A stretch of DNA of 64,000 nt, from the IMG/VR virus record IMGVR_UViG_3300033148_003376, positions 39,594 through 103,593 of that record; one strand, written 5' to 3'. The notes below the pieces were generated by a model. It did not search any database and had not been told where the DNA came from. It saw only the letters and a list, made by a program, of their open reading frames with translations. The stretch is from a virus. The translations under genes and the position numbers were made by a program. Numbering within the stretch: the stretch's first letter is position 1; the number at the start of each line of letters is the position of its first letter. Positions 43,416-52,161 of the stretch are shown piece after piece.

Positions 43416-43886
43416 TCAATGTTCCAGGTTCACTGACCCGTCGTCCTTGATCTTGAAATCGAAACCAGAGAGTTCTTTCTTGACGTTCTTCCTCATCATC
43501 CTGAGATACGACACGATGGCCTTCATGACAGATGAAATGAACTTCGTCCTGTCGGGTTCAGGTGTATTGAGAAATCCCATCTCTACGCTCGATACTACCT
43601 TGGAAATCGTCTGTTCATCCTTCGACCCAGTCCTGAACTTCGACGGTACCGCCATGTAGAAATTATTCAGCTCGTACCCGTCGCCGGTCTTACCAATATC
43701 GAGAACGATGTTCAAGTCGGTCTTGCCTTCGTAGTAAGCATAGTCGTCTTCGACGTCGACGAATCGGTCTCGCTTGGCCTTGATACCGAACTTGGACAGG
43801 ATCTCTGTGATGATCTTGACAAACTCGTTGTCTTCGACGCCTTCGGCTAGACGACACGTGGATAGAACATCATGAACAATAGACAT
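43416..43886 (-). CDS. Tagged cargo-type protein, 156 aa
   Basis: Starts MSIVHDVLSTCRLAEGVED, a tag variant with L-A-E then G. The body is beta/alpha (YAYYEGKTDLNIVLDIGKTG, FYMAVPSKFRTGSKDEQTIS) and ends in a helical and basic segment. Unknown family. Tightly spaced with its neighbours. Confidence 0.58.
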   Translation of the reverse strand: MSIVHDVLSTCRLAEGVEDNEFVKIITEILSKFGIKAKRDRFVDVEDDYAYYEGKTDLNIVLDIGKTGDGYELNNFYMAVPSKFRTGSKDEQTISKVVSSVEMGFLNTPEPDRTKFISSVMKAIVSYLRMMRKNVKKELSGFDFKIKDDGSVNLEH

Positions 43887-43900
43887 GCGTGACCTCGTAT

Positions 43901-44674
43901 TTATGCACCCGTTACCTTGTAACCCTTCGGCGTTTTCTGCTTACCCAGTTTGGATCCCTTCCTGACCTTGAGTGATTTTTTCAATGCACGAGAGATCTGA
44001 GATTTCTTGCTCTTCCTTTTCGCGACTCCCTTGCGAATCCCAGCTTTTTGTTTCGCTGTTAGATGACGTCGTTTTTTCCTTTTTACCAAAGTGAGCTTGA
44101 CCTTTTTCCCACCTCTTACCACTGTCTTGAAGCGTTCGTCAATCTCATAGACATCGTCGCCGAATTTGATCTTGTCGGTACCGCTCTCGATGAAGACTAT
44201 CTCGTCGTCGAAGACTGCGACATAACACTCCTCGATTTCACCGGTCTCCGAGTCGGGTATTCCGTCGATATCACCAGCCTGAAGAATCGTAGACAGTGTC
44301 GACTTGTTCATCCATGTCAGATCGGCGAGTTCGATTGTCTCGACGAAACCGTCTCTGTTGATGGTCGGTTCCACCGTACCGAGATCGACAATAATGTGTT
44401 CTTCGTCCATCTCGTCGCCGACGATCATAGCAAACGGTCCCTCGACTGGATCCATTCCGAATAAGACAGAAGAAACGTCTCCTTCGTAATCCTCGAACGT
44501 AACAACGATGTCTCCGTCCCCAAGAGGATCAACTCCTTTGACCACGACGCCATCGAAATCGAACTCGGCTAGTTTGCCCGCGAAAGCATCCTTGACCGCT
44601 TGTATACTTCGCACACCGAGATTGGGAAAACCGAGATTGTGCATTTTCTTCAGAACATCTCCAGCTCGTGACAT
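43901..44674 (-). CDS. Tagged cargo protein with basic C-terminus, 257 aa
   Basis: The tag MSRAGDVLKKMHNLG is followed by an acidic beta-rich domain (GDIVVTFEDYEGDVSSVLF, EGPFAMIVGDEMDEEH). The last 60 residues are extremely basic (RRHLTAKQKAGIRKGVAKRK), a pattern that could bind DNA in the head. AGGAGG precedes the ATG. No enzymatic motif is evident. Confidence 0.6.
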   Translation of the reverse strand: MSRAGDVLKKMHNLGFPNLGVRSIQAVKDAFAGKLAEFDFDGVVVKGVDPLGDGDIVVTFEDYEGDVSSVLFGMDPVEGPFAMIVGDEMDEEHIIVDLGTVEPTINRDGFVETIELADLTWMNKSTLSTILQAGDIDGIPDSETGEIEECYVAVFDDEIVFIESGTDKIKFGDDVYEIDERFKTVVRGGKKVKLTLVKRKKRRHLTAKQKAGIRKGVAKRKSKKSQISRALKKSLKVRKGSKLGKQKTPKGYKVTGA

Positions 44675-44713
44675 ATCGTCCTCCTATTGACATGCGATTG
44701 ATTTCATGTTAAA

Positions 44714-44739
44714 TTTCGCAGAATTTTAATTCTACGAAA
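44714..44739 (-). repeat. Recurrent hairpin, copy 1
   Basis: TTTCGTAGAATT pairs with AATTCTGCGAAA (11 of 12 Watson-Crick, one G-U) around AA, right after the stop of the 44742-45770 gene; followed by TTT. One of four similar hairpins after cargo genes. Confidence 0.7.
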
Positions 44740-44741
44740 AA

Positions 44742-45770
44742 TCAATTTTCAAACATCTCCAAGTCACCACCGTCAATCCTCGGACCAAGACTATCAGCCA
44801 CAATCTCCAGCTCGGGTGATGCAATTGGTATTGGTGGCGATGTCGGCGTTGCAGGTTTCTGCTTATCAGCCAGTTTCTGATTGAACTTTCGGATCTCCTT
44901 GACGATATGTGTCGAGTAGAACGTGATCGCTTCTGTCGCCAGCTTATTGAGCGATCTCACTTCACTCTTGTCCATACCAAAGAGTTTCACCATGTTGTCT
45001 ACCCACCAGGAAATCGGCATACCGAACATGGCCAACTGCCATCCAAACGGTGTCCATGGGTCAAGGTGGTCAGCAATCGCTTTCGTGATCAGAGCTGAGA
45101 TAGCCTGTGGTGTATTGAGAAGCTTTTCATCGTGCAACACACGGTTCGCTGCTTTGACATCGGCTGTCAGCATACCCTTGTTCGGTCCCCTCATGATCGG
45201 TCGGACAAACTTCTTGTCTTTCATATCCGCAAGAAGAATCTCGACATTCGGTTCCGTTGGGTTCTTCAGAAAATTCAAGACCTGGTCCTTGAGATCACTA
45301 GGAACGATGCCAGCTTGTTTTGTTACGAACTTTTCCTTCTCGGTAATTTCCTTCTCGGCTGCATTGAAGATCTGGTTCATCTGCTTTTTGTACTTCTCGT
45401 ACTGGAGCTTGAGGTACTCGCGGAACTTCTCGGTCCTGTCTTCGGGAGGTATCTTCTTGACCCTGGCAAATCCGACACCAAACATTTTCTCGGCGTCACG
45501 TTTCGAGAGAAACACCGATTTGACGAGTATTGGTTTGAGACTCCGTATGTTTTTCAAATCCCTATCAAGATCTTGGTATATCTTGACGACCACCTCGGGA
45601 ACACTCAACCCGGCATTGTCGAAGAACCCCATGGTAAGAAGAGCAGTAAACGGTTCGCGTTCAAACACATAGAGTCTACCGGTTTTAGTCTTGTAGATCT
45701 TTGACGGTTCCATAGCACCGCGCTTTTTTGCGGCTTCGATGAGGAGTAGTAGATTCTGTACGAGATTCAT
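44742..45770 (-). CDS. Large tagged cargo protein, 342 aa
   Basis: The tag MNLVQNLLLLIEAAKKRG is followed by beta/alpha regions (TGRLYVFEREPFTALLTMGF, VPEVVVKIYQDLDRDLK), a long charged coiled-coil stretch (~115-160), and a Trp-rich hydrophobic patch (HLDPWTPFGWQLAMFGMPIS). It ends with a Pro-rich linker. The Trp/Phe-rich patch could be a membrane or partner interface. AAGGAG precedes the ATG. No family recognised. Confidence 0.6.
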   Translation of the reverse strand: MNLVQNLLLLIEAAKKRGAMEPSKIYKTKTGRLYVFEREPFTALLTMGFFDNAGLSVPEVVVKIYQDLDRDLKNIRSLKPILVKSVFLSKRDAEKMFGVGFARVKKIPPEDRTEKFREYLKLQYEKYKKQMNQIFNAAEKEITEKEKFVTKQAGIVPSDLKDQVLNFLKNPTEPNVEILLADMKDKKFVRPIMRGPNKGMLTADVKAANRVLHDEKLLNTPQAISALITKAIADHLDPWTPFGWQLAMFGMPISWWVDNMVKLFGMDKSEVRSLNKLATEAITFYSTHIVKEIRKFNQKLADKQKPATPTSPPIPIASPELEIVADSLGPRIDGGDLEMFEN

Positions 45771-45780
45771 TTGATTCTCC

Positions 45781-46881
45781 TTACAACGCGTTCATCTTTT
45801 CCAGGAAATCACTTGCGACTGAGCCATACTCTACATGACTTTCCCAGATCGCATTCTTATTGTATTCCTTCAACTCGGCAGTCATGTAGTCTATCATCTT
45901 GGATTCTGATGAGATCTTTTTCGATTCTTTCATGAGTCTCACAAAGAACTCGATGGTCGCCAGTGATTCAGGAAGCGAAACAGCCGCAATCGGAGAGATC
46001 CGCTTGTTTTTACCGTAGAGACCGTTGATGTGCCAAGCAGCGACCTTGAGCATTGTCGTACGGAAGATCATGAGTCTGAGTTCATCCTTGATCGGAATGA
46101 CCCATGTGTCTTTACTGTGGTACTTCGCGCCGATTCGATCGTTGAGTCCGGTCTCGAAATCCCGTCGCTTGAACTTGCGTTTCTTCTTCCCGGCGAAGAT
46201 GTCGGTGAGTTTCTTGACCGGGAATAGCTTTGATGGAGTCGCGAGATCTCTCGTGTTCTTCTTCGAGTCCCAGGTACGTTTTCCCATCTTCTGTTTGAGT
46301 CCATCATGATAGAGATGGAGATCCACGTAGAATGGGAATGTTGCGCCTTCCTCGCCGCCACCGAGAGATGTTTCGAGTCTCACCTTGTATAGTGAAACAT
46401 CGATCTGAATATAAAACACCAGAGTTCGATCCGGTGTGAAAAATTCGTATTCAAGAAGTACGAGATCGCCATATAGACCAGTCGGTATTTTCTCGACCTC
46501 GCTATATTTGAGAGTCTTCCCTGAGTACTTCTCGAAATACTTCAGGTAGACATCCGGTTTGAACATGTCTTTGAGGAGCTTGAGAACGATCGTGGACTTT
46601 CGTCTCTTCTCTTCGGCGTCCGCTTCCCGTTCGGCTTGTCGACTGGATATTGATGTACCTTTACCGGTACCGTGTTTTTGTAGATACTCGTATGCCGCGT
46701 TGACCTTTTGTTGCATCTCGGTCGTACCACCTCGATCCGGATGGTGTTTGAGACTGGCCTTTCTGTAGACTACCTTGAGATCGTAGTCCTGGGTCGGATC
46801 GATCTCAAGAACTTCCATGGCCATCTCTGAGGTCATGTTGAATTCGAGAATAAGGTCGAGGAAGTCGGATGCGATAGTCAT
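45781..46881 (-). CDS. Tagged J-domain (DnaJ-like) protein
   Basis: 366 residues. The tag MTIASDFLDLILEFN is followed directly by a J-domain: AMEVLEIDPTQDYDLKVVYR, then KASLKHHPDRGG with the HPD motif at 47-49 and AYEYLQKHG. HPD is the site that activates Hsp70 ATPase. The remaining ~270 residues (VEKIPTGLYGDLVLLEYEFF, DVSLYKVRLETSLGGGEEG) are not a known J-protein module. If packaged, it could bias the host DnaK system at injection. Alternatively it aids capsid assembly. Confidence 0.78.
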   Translation of the reverse strand: MTIASDFLDLILEFNMTSEMAMEVLEIDPTQDYDLKVVYRKASLKHHPDRGGTTEMQQKVNAAYEYLQKHGTGKGTSISSRQAEREADAEEKRRKSTIVLKLLKDMFKPDVYLKYFEKYSGKTLKYSEVEKIPTGLYGDLVLLEYEFFTPDRTLVFYIQIDVSLYKVRLETSLGGGEEGATFPFYVDLHLYHDGLKQKMGKRTWDSKKNTRDLATPSKLFPVKKLTDIFAGKKKRKFKRRDFETGLNDRIGAKYHSKDTWVIPIKDELRLMIFRTTMLKVAAWHINGLYGKNKRISPIAAVSLPESLATIEFFVRLMKESKKISSESKMIDYMTAELKEYNKNAIWESHVEYGSVASDFLEKMNAL

Positions 46882-46888
46882 GATTTCC

Positions 46889-47092
46889 TCACTTGATTCC
46901 GAGTCTCGAATAGAGAAGCCTGATATCGTTCGCAGTGCTACTCAGGGCACCGATCGCACCAGCGAGTTCTCGCTTGACTCTCTTGTTGTCTGTCGCTTTC
47001 GATTCGGTATTCATCGCCTGGGTACCCGAATCGATCGCATCGAGAATATCTTTCTTGTCTTTGATGAGTGTCTTTTCATCTCCGAATGGCAT
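46889..47092 (-). CDS. Small helical protein, 67 aa
   Basis: 67 residues (MPFGDEKTLIKDKKDILDAI), predicted helical with a KKDILDAIDSG segment that partly recalls the tag. It lies 13 nt after a tagged gene and has AAAGGA before its ATG. Unknown. Confidence 0.5.
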   Translation of the reverse strand: MPFGDEKTLIKDKKDILDAIDSGTQAMNTESKATDNKRVKRELAGAIGALSSTANDIRLLYSRLGIK

Positions 47093-47105
47093 GATGATAT
47101 CCTTT

Positions 47106-47366
47106 CTACCGAATTTTGAGCTTCTTGTATTGTGACATGATGTAGCTTCTCTTTGACTTCAGTTCATTGATCGCGTAGTCGATCACCCTCGCGAGTTTTT
47201 GATCCGTTAACACGATCTCCGACCTCTCCATCTGGAGATTCGACACGGCTTTATCGATAGAGTCCATGACTGCGATTTCACTCTTTCTCAGAGCCTTGAC
47301 ATCGGAGTATTCCGGCTTCGCAATGGCTTCTTCGATGGTGTCGTTAAGATCTTGTACAAGGCTCAT
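47106..47366 (-). CDS. Tagged cargo protein, 86 aa
   Basis: Starts MSLVQDLNDTIEEAIAKPE, the tag with I-E-E then A. The rest is one long helical hairpin of Lys/Glu/Asp (SEIAVMDSIDKAVSNLQMER). No known family. Its ATG lies 72 nt after the upstream gene that ends in hairpin copy 2. Confidence 0.62.
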   Translation of the reverse strand: MSLVQDLNDTIEEAIAKPEYSDVKALRKSEIAVMDSIDKAVSNLQMERSEIVLTDQKLARVIDYAINELKSKRSYIMSQYKKLKIR

Positions 47367-47404
47367 GATTCACCTCTTGACTTCAGTTTCACTTTATGGC
47401 AAAA

Positions 47405-47437
47405 TTCGCGGAATTTCGTTTACGTAATCCCACGAAA
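47405..47437 (-). repeat. Recurrent hairpin, copy 2
   Basis: TTCGTGGGATT pairs with AATTCCGCGAA (two G-U pairs) around a 10-nt loop, beginning 2 nt after the stop codon of the 47439-47663 gene and followed by TTTT. Confidence 0.65.
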
Positions 47438-47438
47438 C

Positions 47439-47663
47439 TTACTCGAACTTCCAACCTGAGTGTTTACCATCAAGAATAAGTTCGATTTGCTCCTTAGCTG
47501 CTTTCTCGCTGGCGGCATTCGTACTGATTTGATAAACGTTCGTCGGTCCTCCTTCATCATCGTTCAGGTCAATTTTGACATTGAAACTAAACTTGAGAAG
47601 CTTGGCCTTAGACTCGTTACATGCTTTCTTGATGTCATCCAGAAATTTCTTCGCAATTCCCAT
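47439..47663 (-). CDS. Tagged cargo protein, 74 aa
   Basis: ATG at 47663 with the tag MGIAKKFLDDIKKACNESK (C-N-E then S). It is followed by a small mixed domain (FSFNVKIDLNDDEGG, EKAAKEQIELILDGKH). An AAGGAG site precedes the ATG, better placed than the upstream ATG at 47684. Unknown family. Confidence 0.62.
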   Translation of the reverse strand: MGIAKKFLDDIKKACNESKAKLLKFSFNVKIDLNDDEGGPTNVYQISTNAASEKAAKEQIELILDGKHSGWKFE

Positions 47664-47674
47664 GACTATCTCCT

Positions 47675-48652
47675 TTACGAACACATATTCAAAAGACGAT
47701 CTGCTTTCGACTCCGCTGGCTTGCCTTCGAAGTTCTCGACGAGTCTTGGCATCTTCCTACCAAGCTTATTGAACTTGGACTCCGGTGCAATGGTCAGATC
47801 CGGTGACGCGACCGACGACAGTCTTTTCAAAGCGTCTTCCAGTTTGTGATCGAGTAGATAATGGGAGATGATCAACTCTCGCAGATGTGCAAATGAGAAC
47901 CCGTCGGTGCGCTCAGAGAGTGCCTTGATCTGATCCGGCTTCTCGATTCCCTTGAGCTTGTGCTTGAGGTAGATCAGACGACCTTCTATCGGAGGATGTC
48001 CCACGTGAATGGTGTAATCGAATCTACCGGGACTCTTGACCCGTTCCGGGATCCGATTCAGATAGTTCGTGGTCGCGATGTAACAGACTCCGTCTACTGA
48101 CATGTTCCCATCGAGAAGCTGAAGGATCTCGTGTTCTCCATATTGCACCAGCTTGTCGAGATCTTCCATGATGCAAAGAAGCTTACGATCCGGTTCGACT
48201 TCCTTGAACATGCGAATCGCGTTGATTGTGATCCCGAGAGACTGGGTATAGAAAACGACGTCGTCCTTGGCGAGTGTGTCCTCGACGAGAATCTTGATCG
48301 CCGACGATTTACCGGATCGATGAGGTCCTTCGAGGAGCATTCCACGGTTATGCAGATACCCGATGTCGTGATACTTCTTTCCCTTCTTCCAGAACTTTTC
48401 GATCTGTGTGAGGATTTCGACATGTTCTTTCATGGGAAACCGGAGAAGCTCATCGCTCTTCAGATCCATTTCCTGGAAATAGACTCCCGCTTGATTACGA
48501 GATGGAACGTAGACACCGGGTTTCAATCTCTTGATGATCTCGATGTCCTCGGGAGCAGGTTTGCTCATACTCCCCTGTTGAATGTATTGTACGAGTTCAC
48601 GCTTTTTCTCTACAGCTTCGCACATACTGAGGAGTCTATCCGCTTTACCCAT
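47675..48652 (-). CDS. Tagged AAA+ ATPase with a second C-terminal tag copy
   Basis: 325 residues from the ATG at 48652 (AAAGGA 8 nt upstream). The N-terminus is MGKADRLLSMCEAVEKK. A central AAA domain has Walker A GPHRSGKSS (109-117), Walker B LLCIMEDLD (158-166), sensor 1 ATTN (193-196) and SPGRFD with a likely arginine finger (R210). The C-terminus is SKADRLLNMCS, almost a repeat of the N-terminal helix. The domain style is that of classical AAA unfoldases such as FtsH or BCS1. A packaging or remodelling role is inferred. Confidence 0.85.
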   Translation of the reverse strand: MGKADRLLSMCEAVEKKRELVQYIQQGSMSKPAPEDIEIIKRLKPGVYVPSRNQAGVYFQEMDLKSDELLRFPMKEHVEILTQIEKFWKKGKKYHDIGYLHNRGMLLEGPHRSGKSSAIKILVEDTLAKDDVVFYTQSLGITINAIRMFKEVEPDRKLLCIMEDLDKLVQYGEHEILQLLDGNMSVDGVCYIATTNYLNRIPERVKSPGRFDYTIHVGHPPIEGRLIYLKHKLKGIEKPDQIKALSERTDGFSFAHLRELIISHYLLDHKLEDALKRLSSVASPDLTIAPESKFNKLGRKMPRLVENFEGKPAESKADRLLNMCS

Positions 48653-48696
48653 GAGAGATATCCTTTCAAACCAAGATGATATTTTGGGCATACCTT

Positions 48697-49080
48697 TTAC
48701 GATATACTTGATTGGTTTCCGTCGTTGATCACGTACAATGTCAGTTTTCCTGGTCCAACGGCTGCGCCGTAATACTGTGCAGCGATCTTGGCCAAGTTTT
48801 CCTTCGGGAAACCTGAGATCTCGACCCTATAGAGACCGCTCACGGTAAACTTATAGTTCGGTAGAAGAGTCACGATACCAGTCGTCTCGTCTCTCACAGA
48901 CGGATCATATTCGTTGGTGTCATCGTCGACGATCATCTTCTTGAGCTTGATCTCAAGACCCGTTTCGTCACCCTTCGTGTATTCAACGTAGAGTGCCATT
49001 TTCTGGGTGTTGAGTGTGTTGAACTCTCCCTCGTTGCCAGCGAACGCGCTTGTGAGTAGTACGTCGTCGAAGATCTTCAC
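48697..49080 (-). CDS. Beta-rich protein of unknown function
   Basis: 127 residues; a GTG start at 49080 with GAGGAG 6 nt upstream is better than the TTG 24 nt earlier. It has strands such as ALYVEYTKGDETGLEIKL and GLYRVEISGFPKENLAKIAA, and no tag. It may be a virion structural protein. Confidence 0.55.
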   Translation of the reverse strand: MKIFDDVLLTSAFAGNEGEFNTLNTQKMALYVEYTKGDETGLEIKLKKMIVDDDTNEYDPSVRDETTGIVTLLPNYKFTVSGLYRVEISGFPKENLAKIAAQYYGAAVGPGKLTLYVINDGNQSSIS

Positions 49081-49160
49081 GGTTCTCTCCTCAATGTTTC
49101 CCAAGCCACTTCATCAGTTGATTGAGCGCCTTAGACATCTGTGGTGCAATGGTATCGGTG

Positions 49161-49412
49161 TCATTTTCCGAGCTTCGTCATGACAGCGTTCTTGTTTGCG
49201 TCCCACTCATCCACGAACCACTTGACCAGCTCGGGATCCTGATCGTAGTTTTTGGAGACGTACTCGACGATGGAGTCCTTATTTTCGATGTCGATGCCTT
49301 TGCCTTTCGCGTGTTCGATCGCCGCGAGAACGACAGAGAGGAAACTTTCGTCCATCTCGTAGAGTTTGGATTCGTTGACTACGCTCTGAAGGTCTTTTGC
49401 GGTTGCTGTCAT
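49161..49412 (-). CDS. Tagged cargo-type protein, 83 aa
   Basis: Starts MTATAKDLQSVVNESKLYE, a tag variant with V-N-E then S. Helical and acidic thereafter (AAIEHAKGKGIDIENKDSIV). Upstream lies a 165-nt gap (49413-49577) in which I see no convincing gene, only a 24-codon ORF and AT-rich sequence. Confidence 0.58.
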   Translation of the reverse strand: MTATAKDLQSVVNESKLYEMDESFLSVVLAAIEHAKGKGIDIENKDSIVEYVSKNYDQDPELVKWFVDEWDANKNAVMTKLGK

Positions 49413-49577
49413 GATTACGCTCCTTTACATTTATTGATCAAAAAGCCTTGACTTCTACTTCATCATTCTATTACATACCGTCTGCACCAACGACAGACGA
49501 CGCAAATTCTTCAAAGCCCCACCACACATCTTCCTAGATTCACATCACGTTCCTCTTCGTCGTCGTCGTGTGTAATC

Positions 49578-49868
49578 TTACTTGTTCTCAAGTCGAAAGA
49601 TGAGATCCCTGCTTTGGATCGTCCCGACCGAAATGATATCCATGGACTGAAGATTTTTCAAAGCAGTCGCATCTACTCTGAATGCTTTCTTACCTACGAT
49701 CTCCAGCATGAGTGTCGGTCCACTCTTCAAGACACGGTAGTATTGTTTCTTACCCCAGAAGTTTTGAAGGTCTCTGATGTTCTTGTCGTTGATACCTTCG
49801 ATGTCTTCTGCTTTGACCATGTCGTTGGATTCTTGAATTGAATTCAAAAGATCTTTCGCGATACCCAT
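49578..49868 (-). CDS. Tagged cargo protein, 96 aa
   Basis: A clear tag MGIAKDLLNSIQESNDMVK (I-Q-E then S), followed by a compact alpha/beta domain (LQNFWGKKQYYRVLKSGP, MLEIVGKKAFRVDATALK). Unknown family. Its ATG is 11 nt after the previous stop. Confidence 0.65.
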   Translation of the reverse strand: MGIAKDLLNSIQESNDMVKAEDIEGINDKNIRDLQNFWGKKQYYRVLKSGPTLMLEIVGKKAFRVDATALKNLQSMDIISVGTIQSRDLIFRLENK

Positions 49869-49879
49869 GACAGTCTCCC

Positions 49880-50161
49880 TTACTGTGATTTTTCTGGATA
49901 ATGTCTATCCACGAAAAGCCATGCCGCTTTGACATTCTTCCCGGTGAGACTCTCGATTCTCACTAACTCCTGCCATGCCTTGATCTTGTCGTCTTTATAT
50001 TCGAGAGAGAATTTCAAAGACGAATTCCATCTTTCTCTGGTCTGACTCGGAAGACGGCCGAGTAGGTCCATGAGATCGTGTTTGTCTTGTATGGACAGAA
50101 CCGGTGTTTTCACTTTCTTTGCTTCTCCGATGGCATCGAGTAAGTCTTTCATGATACTCAT
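49880..50161 (-). CDS. Tagged cargo protein, 93 aa
   Basis: ATG at 50161 with AAAGGA upstream; tag MSIMKDLLDAIGEAKKVK (I-G-E then A). The body has a helical segment (KHDLMDLLGRLPSQTRERW) and a C-terminal helix. It follows the portal gene directly. Unknown. Confidence 0.63.
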   Translation of the reverse strand: MSIMKDLLDAIGEAKKVKTPVLSIQDKHDLMDLLGRLPSQTRERWNSSLKFSLEYKDDKIKAWQELVRIESLTGKNVKAAWLFVDRHYPEKSQ

Positions 50162-50172
50162 GATGATTCCTT

Positions 50173-51777
50173 TCACGACTCCATTTCGTTTGTTTCGTCT
50201 TCTACCTTGATCACTCCAGTCAAGCCGATCATGTTGAGCTGTTGACCGAGGAATTTGGCGAATGCTTCCATGTCGACTTTCTCGGCAAGGGGAGATTCTT
50301 CGTCTTCGGTGAGGTTGTTCAGGAAGTCATTGATATTACTCAACATATTCACGGACGTGTCTAAAAACTCGAGTTTGTCGATATTGTCTATCTCGATGAG
50401 CTTGTTCCTGAAGTCAACGACAATATCATCATCTTTCGCGCCTATGCCTTTATTCGCCAAATGAATCTGACAAACACGTCTGACACCATCCCGAATAGCT
50501 CTTTGGATATTTTTTAGACGACGAAGATACCTGGCATAGCGTCTGAGGATCTCGCCTTTATCCATGCCTTCCGAAAGGAAGATGACCTCATAGAGTACAC
50601 CGATAGAAGAGCAACACACCTTTCTGAGATCTTCTATAGACGCGAGTAAATCGTCGGGTTCGTCGGATTTGTAATCCATCTTGTTCACGGTACCCTTATC
50701 ACCAAAGATAGGAATACACTTGAACTTGCCAGCGGTACCCAGAACGTTTTCGAGTGTCATCTGACCTTGGCTGACATCGATAGCGATCTTCTCGTTGATG
50801 ATGCCTTCGAGCCGACGACAGACTCGTGTGGCTTTGTCGAGATCATACCCAGGAGGAACCTGGATACTGAGGATCGTTCCGCTAGTCATCTTCTGAAGCT
50901 TCGTCGCTGGGACAAGCTGTTCCATCAATTCCAGCTCTTTGAACTTATTGATCACTGGATATATGACACCTTTACCCACACGAACGAATCTCGGGATATT
51001 AGCGAAGCATGTCTCAGGGTCTTTGACACCATAATGCTTCTGGATATCGATTCTGATCTTCTTACCCGGGAGTGTGAATATCGCGTAGTCTGAACTATCT
51101 TTCAACTTGAGTGTGTACCCGTGTCGACCAGCCGCAAGTTCGATGTACCCGTCGATCTTCCTACCTTTCGAAACCGCGAGTACGGTACCCTGTTCAACAC
51201 AGTCGATAAGTTCTTCGAGACCACCTTTATTCGAGACCTTCGGCTTGAGGATGTATTCGCCGTAGCGGAGCACGTCCGGTAGGATATCGAGAATAAGCGT
51301 ATCGAATCCAATCCGCTCGTCGAGGATCTTCAGCTCTTTGTTTATATGTTTGTTTTCTGAAGATACCGACAGGACTTCCCCGCTTGAGACTTCCGGAGTA
51401 AGCGCGTCTTCCACCATCTGATCGATGATGACATCGACGAGGTAGAAATCAGAGATCCTGTCGATCTCCTTGATGATGTTTTTTCGGAGACGAGATACTC
51501 TGGTGTACGCGGCAACCATTGACGTGGACGCGAACTTGTTCTTCATGAGACTGCGAATGTCCGCGAGACTTTCAGCGAGAGATCCATAGTCGCTGACATT
51601 GAGAGTCGTTTTCAGGATATCCAGTTGTGATTCGTTGAGACTACTCAAAGACTCGATGACCGAGTTGACCGGACTAGAGAGATCCTCGTCTCCAACGACA
51701 TCTGTTACCGCTGCAGTCATAGCACGAGTTCTCGTATCAACTGGTGTCTTGGATTTCTTTTTACGTATAAATGGCAT
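50173..51777 (-). CDS. Portal protein (gp20-like)
   Basis: 534 residues, the expected size. Portal features include LRYGEYILKPKV, the PGKKIRIDIQKHYG clip region, FVRVGKGVIYPVINKFKELE, and KGEILRRYARYLRRLKNIQ followed by an acidic C-terminus. It forms the ring at the unique vertex that admits DNA and binds terminase. Start ATG at 51777. Confidence 0.88.
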   Translation of the reverse strand: MPFIRKKKSKTPVDTRTRAMTAAVTDVVGDEDLSSPVNSVIESLSSLNESQLDILKTTLNVSDYGSLAESLADIRSLMKNKFASTSMVAAYTRVSRLRKNIIKEIDRISDFYLVDVIIDQMVEDALTPEVSSGEVLSVSSENKHINKELKILDERIGFDTLILDILPDVLRYGEYILKPKVSNKGGLEELIDCVEQGTVLAVSKGRKIDGYIELAAGRHGYTLKLKDSSDYAIFTLPGKKIRIDIQKHYGVKDPETCFANIPRFVRVGKGVIYPVINKFKELELMEQLVPATKLQKMTSGTILSIQVPPGYDLDKATRVCRRLEGIINEKIAIDVSQGQMTLENVLGTAGKFKCIPIFGDKGTVNKMDYKSDEPDDLLASIEDLRKVCCSSIGVLYEVIFLSEGMDKGEILRRYARYLRRLKNIQRAIRDGVRRVCQIHLANKGIGAKDDDIVVDFRNKLIEIDNIDKLEFLDTSVNMLSNINDFLNNLTEDEESPLAEKVDMEAFAKFLGQQLNMIGLTGVIKVEDETNEMES

Positions 51778-51790
51778 TAGACGTCCTTGT

Positions 51791-52144
51791 TCAATTTGGA
51801 ATTATCGTCGTGACAAACGTAGTCGGGAAAACGTGTCCGTCTACAATCTTCGATTTGAATTCACCCGTCATCTTGTAACCGATCATGTCGACAAGTTTCT
51901 TGAGTCTCCTGGTGTACGCCTTCTTGTCTTTTTCGATGTACTGTTCCAGGGTCTTGTACTCAACAGTGATTTCTTTTTCTTTCTCAGTGGTGTTGAGAAG
52001 TCTCGCTGCTTTCACCGCTGTGTATCCAGACCCAAAACTCAGATCACGATCTTTGTTCAGGATCTCGATATTCCTGTGAAGAATGATGTGACCTGGAATC
52101 ATACTTCTCTCGACGAGATCCAGGAATTCTCTTGCGATACCCAT
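51791..52144 (-). CDS. Tagged cargo protein, 117 aa
   Basis: Tag MGIAREFLDLVERSMIPG (V-E-R then S, lacking the terminal Glu). The rest has a Lys/Glu helix (TTEKEKEITVEYKTLEQYI) and a beta C-terminus. The missing Glu at the cut site may weaken processing. Unknown family. Confidence 0.6.
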   Translation of the reverse strand: MGIAREFLDLVERSMIPGHIILHRNIEILNKDRDLSFGSGYTAVKAARLLNTTEKEKEITVEYKTLEQYIEKDKKAYTRRLKKLVDMIGYKMTGEFKSKIVDGHVFPTTFVTTIIPN

Positions 52145-52161
52145 GATTCATCTACCTTCGT

